This document shows, one piece after another, positions 42,888-50,153 of a stretch of DNA of 64,000 bases (its first letter is position 1; every line of letters starts with the position of its first letter). The DNA lies in NCBI RefSeq assembly GCF_900302455.1, contig NZ_ONZG01000002.1:1-64000 (forward strand), read 5' to 3'. Source of the stretch: Falsiruegeria mediterranea M17 (lineage in GTDB: Bacteria > Pseudomonadota > Alphaproteobacteria > Rhodobacterales > Rhodobacteraceae). A program made the position numbers and the translations under genes. The notes beneath the pieces were generated by a model. That model saw nothing but the letters and a program-made list of their open reading frames with translations, made no database searches and was not told where the DNA came from.

Positions 42888-43852
42888 GCCTTGCCCCGCA
42901 GCACAGCCGTCATTTCGCCCAAAATCGCCACCGCGATCTCGGACGGACCTGCCGCGCCGATGTCGAGACCGATGGGTCCATGGATGCGATCAATCTGATC
43001 GGTCGTGAACCCCGCCGCCTGCATACGCTCCACCCGCTTGGCATGGGTGCGGGTTGAACCGAGCGCTCCGATGTAAAACACATCCGCGGCCAAGGCAGCC
43101 TGCAATGCGGGATCGTCCAGTTTGGGGTCATGGGTCAACAGCACCAGCGCCGTGCGTGGATCAAGGCCCAACTTGGCCACCGCCTCATCCGGCCAGTCGT
43201 GCAGGATCTGCTCACCCGGGAACCGCTGATCCGAGGCAAAAGCCTCGCGCGGGTCGACAATCACCGGATCGTAGCCTGCAATGCGTGCCATCGGCACAAG
43301 GGCCTGGGCGATATGCACCGCGCCAACCACGATCAGGCGAAGGGGCGGGTTGTGAACGGCCACAAAGGTGTCACCATCCTCCGCAAAACCCGACCGATCC
43401 ATGCGCATCCGCTCGGCATATCCATCGCGCACCAGCCGCCGTTTGCCAGTTGTGATATTGACCTCATAGGCCACCGCATCACGCCCGGCGCGGATCTGGA
43501 CCAGCTCGGCCAGCATGTCTTCACTCAGCACCTTGCCCACCGGCTCGACCAGCACCCGGATGGTGCCGCCGCAGGCCAACCCCACGGCAAAGGCATCCTC
43601 GTCGCTCACGCCAAACTCCAACAGCCGCGCCTCGCCCTCTTCGATGGCTTCGATTGCCTCGACAATTACCGCGCCTTCGACACAGCCACCCGACACGGAC
43701 CCTTCGATCCGACCATCGCCGCCGATCACCAGTTGCGAACCAACCCGTCGCGGCGCGCTGCCCCAGGTCTGCACCACCGTCGCCAGGGCCGCGCCAACCC
43801 CCTTGCGATGCCAGGTCAGGGCGGTCTCGGGGCTGCTGTCAAATCTGTCCAT
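42884..43852 (-). CDS. XdhC/CoxI-family maturation factor
   Basis: The 322-residue protein has an N-terminal XdhC/CoxI domain (TVVQTWGSAPRRVGSQLVIG, GSVSGGCVEGAVIVEA, LACGGTIRVLVEP). A C-terminal NAD-binding-like fold follows (RLIVVGAVHIAQALVPMA, YIGALGSTRTHAKRVERM). XdhC binds the molybdenum cofactor, guards it during sulfuration and inserts it into the large subunit. AGGAG is seven bases from ATG 43852, which is preferred to the GTG at 43855. It overlaps the molybdopterin-binding gene. Confidence 0.92.
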   Translation of the reverse strand: MDRFDSSPETALTWHRKGVGAALATVVQTWGSAPRRVGSQLVIGGDGRIEGSVSGGCVEGAVIVEAIEAIEEGEARLLEFGVSDEDAFAVGLACGGTIRVLVEPVGKVLSEDMLAELVQIRAGRDAVAYEVNITTGKRRLVRDGYAERMRMDRSGFAEDGDTFVAVHNPPLRLIVVGAVHIAQALVPMARIAGYDPVIVDPREAFASDQRFPGEQILHDWPDEAVAKLGLDPRTALVLLTHDPKLDDPALQAALAADVFYIGALGSTRTHAKRVERMQAAGFTTDQIDRIHGPIGLDIGAAGPSEIAVAILGEMTAVLRGKA

Positions 43853-43964
43853 CACGTGGCTCCTGCGGCGTCATGCCTGCACAACATAAGGACAAATTCC
43901 GCAAAGAAAAGCGACCCGGCGGGGAACGCGTGGTCCGCCGGGCCGCAACTGCGGGACAACCCGA

Positions 43965-44055
43965 CCCTTTGCGTCTGACTTGAATTGCTTGTTCGCTGTC
44001 TCACGCTACGCTCGAACGCGAAAAGCAATGCATGTCCATGTTTAAACGCAAAGGG
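43965..44055. repeat. Nested inverted repeats between xdhC and the YeeE pair
   Basis: Outer arms CCCTTTGCGT (43965-43974) and ACGCAAAGGG (44046-44055) are perfect. Inner arms ATTGCTTGTTCGC (43984-43996) and GCGAAAAGCAAT (44018-44029) pair with one bulged base. The inner loop is about 21 bases. The 91-base structure sits in a 266-base gap with no gene. It could be a small RNA, a terminator complex or a cruciform. Confidence 0.5.
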
Positions 44056-44118
44056 CCGGGATAGCGCGGGATGCCCCGCAGGCAGAGGGCCCATCGGGGC
44101 GGGCCCTCTGTTCCAGTG

Positions 44119-44709
44119 TTACTCAGCCGGTTGCACCTGCGCCGGGGCGCCGGTCAGTCGTTCGGGCAAGGCAAAGGCCAGCGCAACAAAGCCAAGGCCC
44201 AGAACCAGCCCCAGGATGTCCCCCGGCAAAGCAGTCAGCCCGTCGTATTTGGCACCGGGCACCGCGCCAAGCGTGACTTTGCCGCCTGCAATCGCGTCCA
44301 GCAGACCCGAGGATTTCCATGCCGGATAGGTCACCATGTACGCGGCAACGCCCAACAAACCGCCCGCGATGAAGAACAAGGCATCCTTGCGGCCCGAAGC
44401 GGCGGCGACCACGCCGGTGCCCGGGCAAAAGCCGGACAGAGCCCAACCAGCGCCAAGGAGCAGACCGCCCAGAAACACGCCCCCATAAGCAGCTTTGACC
44501 GACATGTGGCCCACATCAACAAGGCCCAGCATCTGGCCGCCAAACATCAGGACCGAACCAACCCCAATGGCCAGCACGATCGATTTGGCCAGATTCAGAT
44601 TGGTCAGGTTCAGCATGGCCCCGATAAAGGACGGGTTCGACGCGCCAACGCGATCAAGCACCGCGCCAAAGGCGGCGCCAATCACAAGTGCAAGTAGAAT
44701 GGTGGTCAT
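44119..44709 (-). CDS. YeeE/YedE-family sulfur-transport membrane protein (second half)
   Basis: The 196-residue protein has about five helices with the family motif GAGWALSGFCPGTGVVAAASG (about residue 88), which contains the conserved Cys used by YeeE/TsuA to relay thiosulfate or sulfur anions. It pairs with the gene three bases upstream. The two halves together correspond to one full-length YeeE/YedE transporter. Confidence 0.88.
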   Translation of the reverse strand: MTTILLALVIGAAFGAVLDRVGASNPSFIGAMLNLTNLNLAKSIVLAIGVGSVLMFGGQMLGLVDVGHMSVKAAYGGVFLGGLLLGAGWALSGFCPGTGVVAAASGRKDALFFIAGGLLGVAAYMVTYPAWKSSGLLDAIAGGKVTLGAVPGAKYDGLTALPGDILGLVLGLGFVALAFALPERLTGAPAQVQPAE

Positions 44710-44712
44710 GGC

Positions 44713-45264
44713 TCAGGCCTCCTTTTTGAAGAGCATCAGGGACACGGGAACAGCCGCAGCAAAGGCGCCAGCGGCAAAGATGTAACCGGACACGGCCGTC
44801 TGCATCATGCCCGACATCATGTGCCCCGACGTGCAGCCCCCCGCGAGACGTGCGCCGTAGAGCACGATGAACCCGCCAACAAAGGCCGCCGTGTAGCGCT
44901 TGATCCGGCAGTCGCCGAAATTGGCCCGCCACAGCGCAGGGACCCGACGATCCCCCGCCGGGATACCGCCACGCGCCAAGGCTGACAGTAGCCCGCCAAT
45001 CATCATCGCGATGACAAACACAAAGCTGTAGTTCAGCGGGTTCGACACCGCCTTGGCGTATTTGCCGCCTGATTTCGCCAGATAGGCGTTGGTCGAGGTA
45101 AAGCCGTCTTCGGTCTGCGTCACCAGTCCAGGGTTCACTGCATCCGCAACGATCCCGTCCAGGATCACAAATTGCGTCGACACGCCAATCGGCTTGACCA
45201 GCCACACGGCGGCAAAAAACACCAGCCCCAGCAGCAGCCCGCCAACCTTCCAGTTCAGTTGCAT
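44713..45264 (-). CDS. YeeE/YedE-family sulfur-transport membrane protein (first half)
   Basis: The 183-residue protein has about four helices and the motif GARLAGGCTSGHMMSGMMQ, with the conserved GCTSGH cysteine. A periplasmic loop contains TNAYLAKSGGKYAKAV. YeeE/YedE proteins import thiosulfate or related sulfur compounds. Split two-gene versions are often controlled by sulfide-sensing ArsR-type repressors, and a matching operator lies 48 bases upstream. GGAAAGGA precedes the ATG. Confidence 0.88.
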   Translation of the reverse strand: MQLNWKVGGLLLGLVFFAAVWLVKPIGVSTQFVILDGIVADAVNPGLVTQTEDGFTSTNAYLAKSGGKYAKAVSNPLNYSFVFVIAMMIGGLLSALARGGIPAGDRRVPALWRANFGDCRIKRYTAAFVGGFIVLYGARLAGGCTSGHMMSGMMQTAVSGYIFAAGAFAAAVPVSLMLFKKEA

Positions 45265-45311
45265 GGGATTTCCTTTCCAAAATCACATTCCGATTCTGAA
45301 ATATGATATAC

Positions 45312-45327
45312 ATTCCATTTTCGGAAT
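45312..45327. promoter_or_regulatory. ATTC-N8-GAAT operator, SqrR/BigR type
   Basis: ATTC-CATTTTCG-GAAT matches exactly the inverted repeat ATTC-N8-GAAT that I recall for the persulfide-sensing repressor SqrR of Rhodobacter and its relative BigR. A degenerate copy (ATTC-N8-AAAT) lies just to the left at about 45287-45302. The site lies between the YeeE pair and the divergent secreted-protein gene, so it could control both. No sqrR/bigR gene is in the window. Confidence 0.6.
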
Positions 45328-45474
45328 GATTTAGATCAAAGTGACGCAGGCCACGCCCCGGGGTTGTGCGATTCTTTTGCGCAGCCTATCGTGACGATGC
45401 CTAACCTTATGGCATGGTGCGGTTTTTCCTCGCCCAAGACTTTTCCGATCCATACTCAATTTCAGGAGCGTTCC

Positions 45475-45978
45475 ATGTTGAAACACTTGCCCAAACTGGC
45501 TGCTGCGGCCTGCGTGCTTGCCGCGACAACGGCCCAGGCTGAAAAATTCGAACCCTACGGCGCGGTCGAAGGCTGGAACATCTATGCCGACACCGAAAAG
45601 AAATCCTGCATGATCGAAAGCAAGGATGACTTTGGCAACGTGGTGCAGATGGGGCTGACCGCAGACCGTGGCGTGGCCTACATTGGTGTCTTCACCCAAG
45701 CCGAAACCAACATCAAGAAAGGCGACAAGGAAGCCGTCGCCATTGTCTTGGGCGACAAGATCTATGTCGGTGAAGCCACCGGCATGCGCGGCAACATCAC
45801 CAAAGGGTATTCGGGCGGTTATGTGCTGACCGACGATCCGGCCGTGATCGAGGCTGTGGCCAAGGAATACGTCATGTCGGTGTTTCCGGAAAAGGAATAC
45901 GGCTTTGTCGTGAACCTCAAGGGCACCTACAAGGCGATCGAAGCCGCAGCCAAGTGCAACCAGGAACAGCTGCAGTAA
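45475..45978 (+). CDS. Secreted protein of unknown function
   Basis: The 167-residue protein has a clear signal peptide (about 1-22, AATTAQAEK). The mature part has WNIYADTEKKSCMIESKD and a beta-rich core (KGDKEAVAIVLGDKIYVGEATG), plus one further Cys near the end. It is loosely reminiscent of IalB-type periplasmic proteins, but I do not recognise the family. GGAG lies upstream of ATG 45475. It diverges from the YeeE pair and shares the probable SqrR-type operator region, so a role in sulfur or redox response is possible. Confidence 0.75.
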   Translation: MLKHLPKLAAAACVLAATTAQAEKFEPYGAVEGWNIYADTEKKSCMIESKDDFGNVVQMGLTADRGVAYIGVFTQAETNIKKGDKEAVAIVLGDKIYVGEATGMRGNITKGYSGGYVLTDDPAVIEAVAKEYVMSVFPEKEYGFVVNLKGTYKAIEAAAKCNQEQLQ

Positions 45979-45984
45979 GCAGCA

Positions 45985-47244
45985 TTAGGGAAGCGCGGCC
46001 ATCAACCGCGCTTTTTCGCCCACATCATCGGGGCGCGAGATCACCTCGGCCAGCTCTTGCAACGAGGCAATGGAATGACCCGCGCGGAAGCTGTCTACAT
46101 GAGGCAGCATCGCCGCGATCCCTTGGGCCTTGGGTGCAAACCCCTCCCACCGCAGAAGCGGGTTCAGCCAGATCAGCCGCCGCGCCGACAGGTGCAGGCG
46201 CTGCATCTCGTGACTCAGCTGATCGGGTGCATCCCGGTCCAGCCCGTCGGTGATCAACAGCACCACTGCCCCCTGCCCCATCACACGCCGCGACCAGTCA
46301 CGGTTGAACTCGTGCAGGCAAGAGCCAATCCGCGTGCCGCCCTCCCAATCCTGCGCCTCGGCGCCCGCGGATTTGAGCGCCGCGTCCACATCGCGCTGCG
46401 CCAAATGGCGGGTGATATTGGTCAGGCGTGTGCCAAACGTGAAGGCATGCACCTTGGCCCAGCCGGCCCCCTTGGCGTTGCTCACAGCATGGAGGAAATG
46501 CAGGATGACGCGGCTATACTGACTCATCGACCCTGAAATATCGCAAAGCACCACCAGATTGGGCCAGCGTGGGCGTGGTTTCAGCCGTGAGATGTCATGA
46601 ATTTCACCGCCCTGCCGCATCGACGCGCGCAGGGTGCGCCGCCAATCCACGCGTGTCCCGCGCAAGCTGGCCATACCACGCCGCGACGGGATCGGCTTCA
46701 CCGGCAAGGACAGCTGCGCCAGCATGCGCTTGGCCTGAGCGATCTCTTCGGTGCTCATCAGTTCGAAATCCAGCGTCCTGAGCCGCTCTTCACCAGACAT
46801 GGTTCGCGAGGCGTCGATCTCGATCTCGGTTTCTTCAGAAGACTCGCCCTCTTCCTGCGGTGGAGCTTCCCGCTCTACCCCATCCAGCAGCGCCTCGGCC
46901 GCGCGGCGCTCGGCCGCCTGGGCCTCGCGATCCTCTTGCACCCCGCGAATGGCAGGCAACATCGCGGCCATCATCTGCTCCAGATACCGCGGGTCACGCC
47001 AATAGAGGCGAAAGATCTGGGCAAAGACCTCGCGGTGTTCGGGCTTGTTCACGAAACAGGCATGCAGGGTCCAGTAAAAGTCGCGCTTCTCGGTGAACCC
47101 CGCCGCCTCGACCGCGTGAATGGCGTCAATCACCCGCCCCGGTCCTATGGGCAGCCCGGCCTTGCGCAGGGCACGCGCGAAATGGGTGATGTTCTGAGCG
47201 AGCTTGGGTTGCTCGGGGATGTCCAGGGGGATCTGCTCTGCCAT
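45985..47244 (-). CDS. coxE: VWA-domain protein (CoxE)
   Basis: The 419-residue protein has an N-terminal helical region (THFARALRKAGLPIGPGRVIDAI) and a glutamate-rich linker. Its C-terminal von Willebrand A domain has an intact MIDAS (LCDISGSMSQYSR, then LLITDGLDRD). With the MoxR-type CoxD it forms a chaperone pair that matures the Mo active site of CoxL in known systems. Its 3' end encodes the terminator of the opposite gene. Confidence 0.92.
   Translation of the reverse strand: MAEQIPLDIPEQPKLAQNITHFARALRKAGLPIGPGRVIDAIHAVEAAGFTEKRDFYWTLHACFVNKPEHREVFAQIFRLYWRDPRYLEQMMAAMLPAIRGVQEDREAQAAERRAAEALLDGVEREAPPQEEGESSEETEIEIDASRTMSGEERLRTLDFELMSTEEIAQAKRMLAQLSLPVKPIPSRRGMASLRGTRVDWRRTLRASMRQGGEIHDISRLKPRPRWPNLVVLCDISGSMSQYSRVILHFLHAVSNAKGAGWAKVHAFTFGTRLTNITRHLAQRDVDAALKSAGAEAQDWEGGTRIGSCLHEFNRDWSRRVMGQGAVVLLITDGLDRDAPDQLSHEMQRLHLSARRLIWLNPLLRWEGFAPKAQGIAAMLPHVDSFRAGHSIASLQELAEVISRPDDVGEKARLMAALP
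45991..46016 (+). terminator. Terminator of the secreted-protein gene, inside coxE
   Basis: Stem AAGCGCGG / CCGCGCTT with loop CCATCAA is followed by TTTTT on the + strand. It starts 12 bases after the stop and lies within the last codons of the convergent coxE gene. Confidence 0.7.
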
Positions 47245-47313
47245 GTCACGCCCATACGGGGCTCTGCCCCCCGCCTTCGGCTCCCCCCGGAGTATTTTTG
47301 AAAAGATGAAACA

Positions 47314-48222
47314 TCAGGCCGGAGCAAGGCTGGCGTGGGCTTGATCCAGGATGCGTTTGGCCTCGGAGCCTTGCATCTTCTGAATATCATCCTGGTATTT
47401 CAGGATCGCTCCAAGCGTGTCTGCGATCACCTCGGGGCTCAGGTTGATGACATCCAGCGCCAGCAGGCATTTGGCCCAGTCGATGGTTTCCGCTACGCCC
47501 GGTTTCTTGAACAGATCCTCGGTCCGCAATTGCTGGACAAAAGCCACGATCTCACGAGACAGGTTTTCGGCCGCCTCGGGCGCGCGGGCGTTCAGGATTT
47601 CCACCTCGCGCTCAAAATCCGGGTAGTCGACCCAATGGTAAAGGCAGCGGCGTTTGAGGGCATCATGCACCTCGCGCGTGCGGTTTGAGGTCAGGATCAC
47701 CACCGGTGGTTCAGGCGCTTTGATGGTGCCAAGCTCGGGGATAGTGACCTGAAAATCGCTGAGGGCTTCGAGCAGGAAGGCTTCGAACGGCTCATCCGTG
47801 CGGTCCAGCTCATCGATCAGCAACACCGGCGCGCCGTTTTCATCCGGGCGCATCGCCTCCAGCAGTGGACGCTCCACCAGGAACTCGTCCGAAAACAGCT
47901 CGGTCTGCAGCGCCTTGCGGTCAGCCCCGCCAGATGCCTCGGCGGTACGGATCGCAACCATCTGTGCGGGAAAGTTCCATTCATAAACAGCGGAGGAGGC
48001 ATCCAGCCCCTCGTAACACTGCAACCGGATCAACCTGCGCCCCAAGGCCGCGCTGAGCGCCTTGGCAATCTCGGTCTTGCCGACGCCCGCCTCACCCTCC
48101 AGAAACAAGGGCCGCCCCAGCTTGAGCGACAGGAACACCACGGTCGCCAGCGCCCTGCCGCAAACATAGCCTTGGGCGGTCAACTGCTCTTGGACCGCAT
48201 CGATCGAATTTGGAATGGTCAT
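47314..48222 (-). CDS. coxD: MoxR-type AAA+ ATPase (CoxD)
   Basis: The 302-residue ATPase has Walker A FLEGEAGVGKTEIAKAL (about residue 40), Walker B VLLIDELDRTDEPFEAFLLE, and sensor region VILTSNRTREVHDALKRRC. CoxD in Oligotropha is needed to sulfurate the Mo site, together with CoxE, whose gene follows 69 bases downstream. The start at 48222 (TIPNSIDAVQEQL) has GGGGAGAG upstream. The 46-residue longer frame is not family-like. Confidence 0.93.
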   Translation of the reverse strand: MTIPNSIDAVQEQLTAQGYVCGRALATVVFLSLKLGRPLFLEGEAGVGKTEIAKALSAALGRRLIRLQCYEGLDASSAVYEWNFPAQMVAIRTAEASGGADRKALQTELFSDEFLVERPLLEAMRPDENGAPVLLIDELDRTDEPFEAFLLEALSDFQVTIPELGTIKAPEPPVVILTSNRTREVHDALKRRCLYHWVDYPDFEREVEILNARAPEAAENLSREIVAFVQQLRTEDLFKKPGVAETIDWAKCLLALDVINLSPEVIADTLGAILKYQDDIQKMQGSEAKRILDQAHASLAPA

Positions 48223-48471
48223 GCTCTCTCCCCTTGATGCCCAGATGGGCACGAGCGTGCGCTGCTCGTCAACCGCTCTTGCGGTCGCATTCGAAAGCAA
48301 ACTAGATCGCCGTGACCCGCTGTCCAAGAGTTTGCGAAATGTTGACGGATTCGCGCGCAAATGTCATGAATTGGGAAACAATCAGCGCCCAAAGAATGGC
48401 GCCCAACAGGTATGGATCGGGGCAGACGTGGTGAAGAGTGGACCGGCATATGGGCCGGAGGAGAGCCGGGC

Positions 48472-49503
48472 ATGAAAATCACGGCCGTGACCTGCGTCAA
48501 GAACGAAGGGCCCTTCCTGCTGGAATGGATCGCCTTCAACCGACTGATCGGGGTGACCGATTTTCTGTTTTATTCCAACGACTGCACGGATGCGACCGAC
48601 CGCCTGTTGGACCTGTTGCAGGACCGTGGCATCGTGCGGCATCTGCCCAACCCCGCCGAGGGGCGCAACTATCAGATGGAGGCGCTCAAGGCCGCCGCGC
48701 ATGAGGACATCGTGGTCGATGCTGATTGGGTTTGGATCGCGGATGTGGACGAATTTTTGAACATCCACGCAGGCGATCACACCATCCCGGCGCTGATTGA
48801 GGCTTGTGGCAACCCGCAGGCCATCAGCCTGTCGTTTCAGTTCTTTGCCAATGACGGGATCGAGGACTTCGAAGACAAGCCCGTGATCCAGCAATTCACC
48901 CGCTCGCACAACCCCGATCTGTGGGGCGGCGAAAGCGCGGCAGAGGTCAAGACCCTGATCCGAAGCGATTTTCCCCTTCAATACTACGGCGCACACCGCC
49001 CGTTCTTTCGCAAGAAGCTGCCGCCGAAAAAACGGCCCAGCTGGACTGACGGCTCGGGCCGGGATGTGCAGCACCGGTTCAAGGTGGCCGCAAACCCGCG
49101 CCGCATTCGCAAGTTTCCGGCCCGCGGCGCGCGGGATTTGGCGACGCTGAACCACTATGCGCTGCGCAGCCTCGACAGCTATCTGGTCAAAAACGATCGG
49201 GGCGACGTAAACCGCGAGCACCGCAATTTCGACGACAGCTATTGGCGCGACCGCAACGACCCGGCCTGGCAGGATTTGAGTATCCAGCGCTATCTGCCCG
49301 ATCTGGAGCGCGAGCTGGCCACCTTGAAATCCGACCCCGAGATCGGCGCGTTGCATGACGAGGCGGTGGCGCTTCACCGTGCCAAGCGAGACGAACTGCT
49401 GAAGATGGCGGAATACCAAGCCATGCGAGATCAGCTGCGCGCGGCCTCGACCCTGCCACCTGCCGAAGAGAAATTGTTGCAACGACTGGGACTGACCGCA
49501 TGA
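48472..49503 (+). CDS. Family 2-like glycosyltransferase (first of three)
   Basis: The 343-residue protein matches the Glyco_tranf_2_4 type. CVKNEGPFLLEWIAFNRLIG starts the nucleotide-sugar fold, DADWVWIADVDEFLNIHAGD holds the DxD-like metal motif, and LNHYALRSLDSYLVKNDRG is the signature of the C-terminal part. There is no membrane segment, so it works on the cytosolic face. It shares these blocks with the proteins at 50153-52537 (C-terminal half) and 53278-54357. GGAGGAG lies upstream of the ATG. It starts an operon of five or six genes. Confidence 0.88.
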   Translation: MKITAVTCVKNEGPFLLEWIAFNRLIGVTDFLFYSNDCTDATDRLLDLLQDRGIVRHLPNPAEGRNYQMEALKAAAHEDIVVDADWVWIADVDEFLNIHAGDHTIPALIEACGNPQAISLSFQFFANDGIEDFEDKPVIQQFTRSHNPDLWGGESAAEVKTLIRSDFPLQYYGAHRPFFRKKLPPKKRPSWTDGSGRDVQHRFKVAANPRRIRKFPARGARDLATLNHYALRSLDSYLVKNDRGDVNREHRNFDDSYWRDRNDPAWQDLSIQRYLPDLERELATLKSDPEIGALHDEAVALHRAKRDELLKMAEYQAMRDQLRAASTLPPAEEKLLQRLGLTA

Positions 49504-50153
49504 GCCGCTTGCGCGTGATCAACCTTGGCCTGCCGAAATCGGGCACCACCACATTGGGACAGGCACTTGCGGCCTCGGGGTTGAAGGTGGCGGATTGGAA
49601 AATCCATGACCACCAGACCGAGATCGAAGAGCTGCGCAATGATTTCGTCGGACGCTTGATGTATCGCGGCTATTTCAAGAAGGGCGACCCGCTTCATTTC
49701 ATGCATGAATTCGACGCCTTCACCGAAATCAGCATGATTGCCCGTGGCTTCAACGAATGGCCGCAGACCGATTGGGGGTTGCTCAGCACGATCATCGACA
49801 AGCATCCCGGCGCCAAGTTCCTGTATTCCAGTCGCCCGCCCGAAAATCTGGTGGATTCTATGTTACGATGGTCAAACCTGGGCAAGCGCCGTCTTCCGAT
49901 GTACCAGGTGCCCGGCATGCCCGAGGGTTATGGCTATGAGGTGGATGAGCTGATCCGATGGATCGACGGACATCAGAGGTTCTGCCGCCGGGTTTTTGAA
50001 GGCACCGACAAGTTTCTGGAATACGACATCACCGACCCTGACGCTCCGCAACAGATTGGTGAGTTTCTGGGGATCGAAATCAAATGGTGGGGCAAGGCCA
50101 ACGACCAGGCGGAACGCATCGCCGAGAAATTGGCGGCAGGAAAGAAACCCTGA
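49500..50153 (+). CDS. Sulfotransferase family protein
   Basis: The 217-residue protein has the PAPS 5'-phosphosulfate loop at its start (VINLGLPKSGTTTLGQAL) and a second PAPS-binding region with Arg/Ser (FLYSSRPPENLVDSMLRWSN). It would transfer sulfate from PAPS to a sugar or other hydroxyl. It overlaps the glycosyltransferase gene upstream by four bases and the fused gene downstream by one. Sulfate activation would need APS kinase, which is not in the window. Confidence 0.87.
   Translation: MSRLRVINLGLPKSGTTTLGQALAASGLKVADWKIHDHQTEIEELRNDFVGRLMYRGYFKKGDPLHFMHEFDAFTEISMIARGFNEWPQTDWGLLSTIIDKHPGAKFLYSSRPPENLVDSMLRWSNLGKRRLPMYQVPGMPEGYGYEVDELIRWIDGHQRFCRRVFEGTDKFLEYDITDPDAPQQIGEFLGIEIKWWGKANDQAERIAEKLAAGKKP

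Noticed and set aside
44081-44112. CAGAGGGCCC / GGGCCCTCTG hairpin just 3' of the second YeeE gene
   Set aside because: The stem is good but neither strand has a T-tract. It could be a weak terminator, but the evidence was too thin to list.
47256-47300. GC-rich stretch ending CGGAGTATTTTTGAAAAG between coxE and coxD
   Set aside because: It looks like a sequence I have often seen in Rhodobacteraceae intergenic DNA, but only one copy was noticed in this window, so a repeat cannot be supported here.
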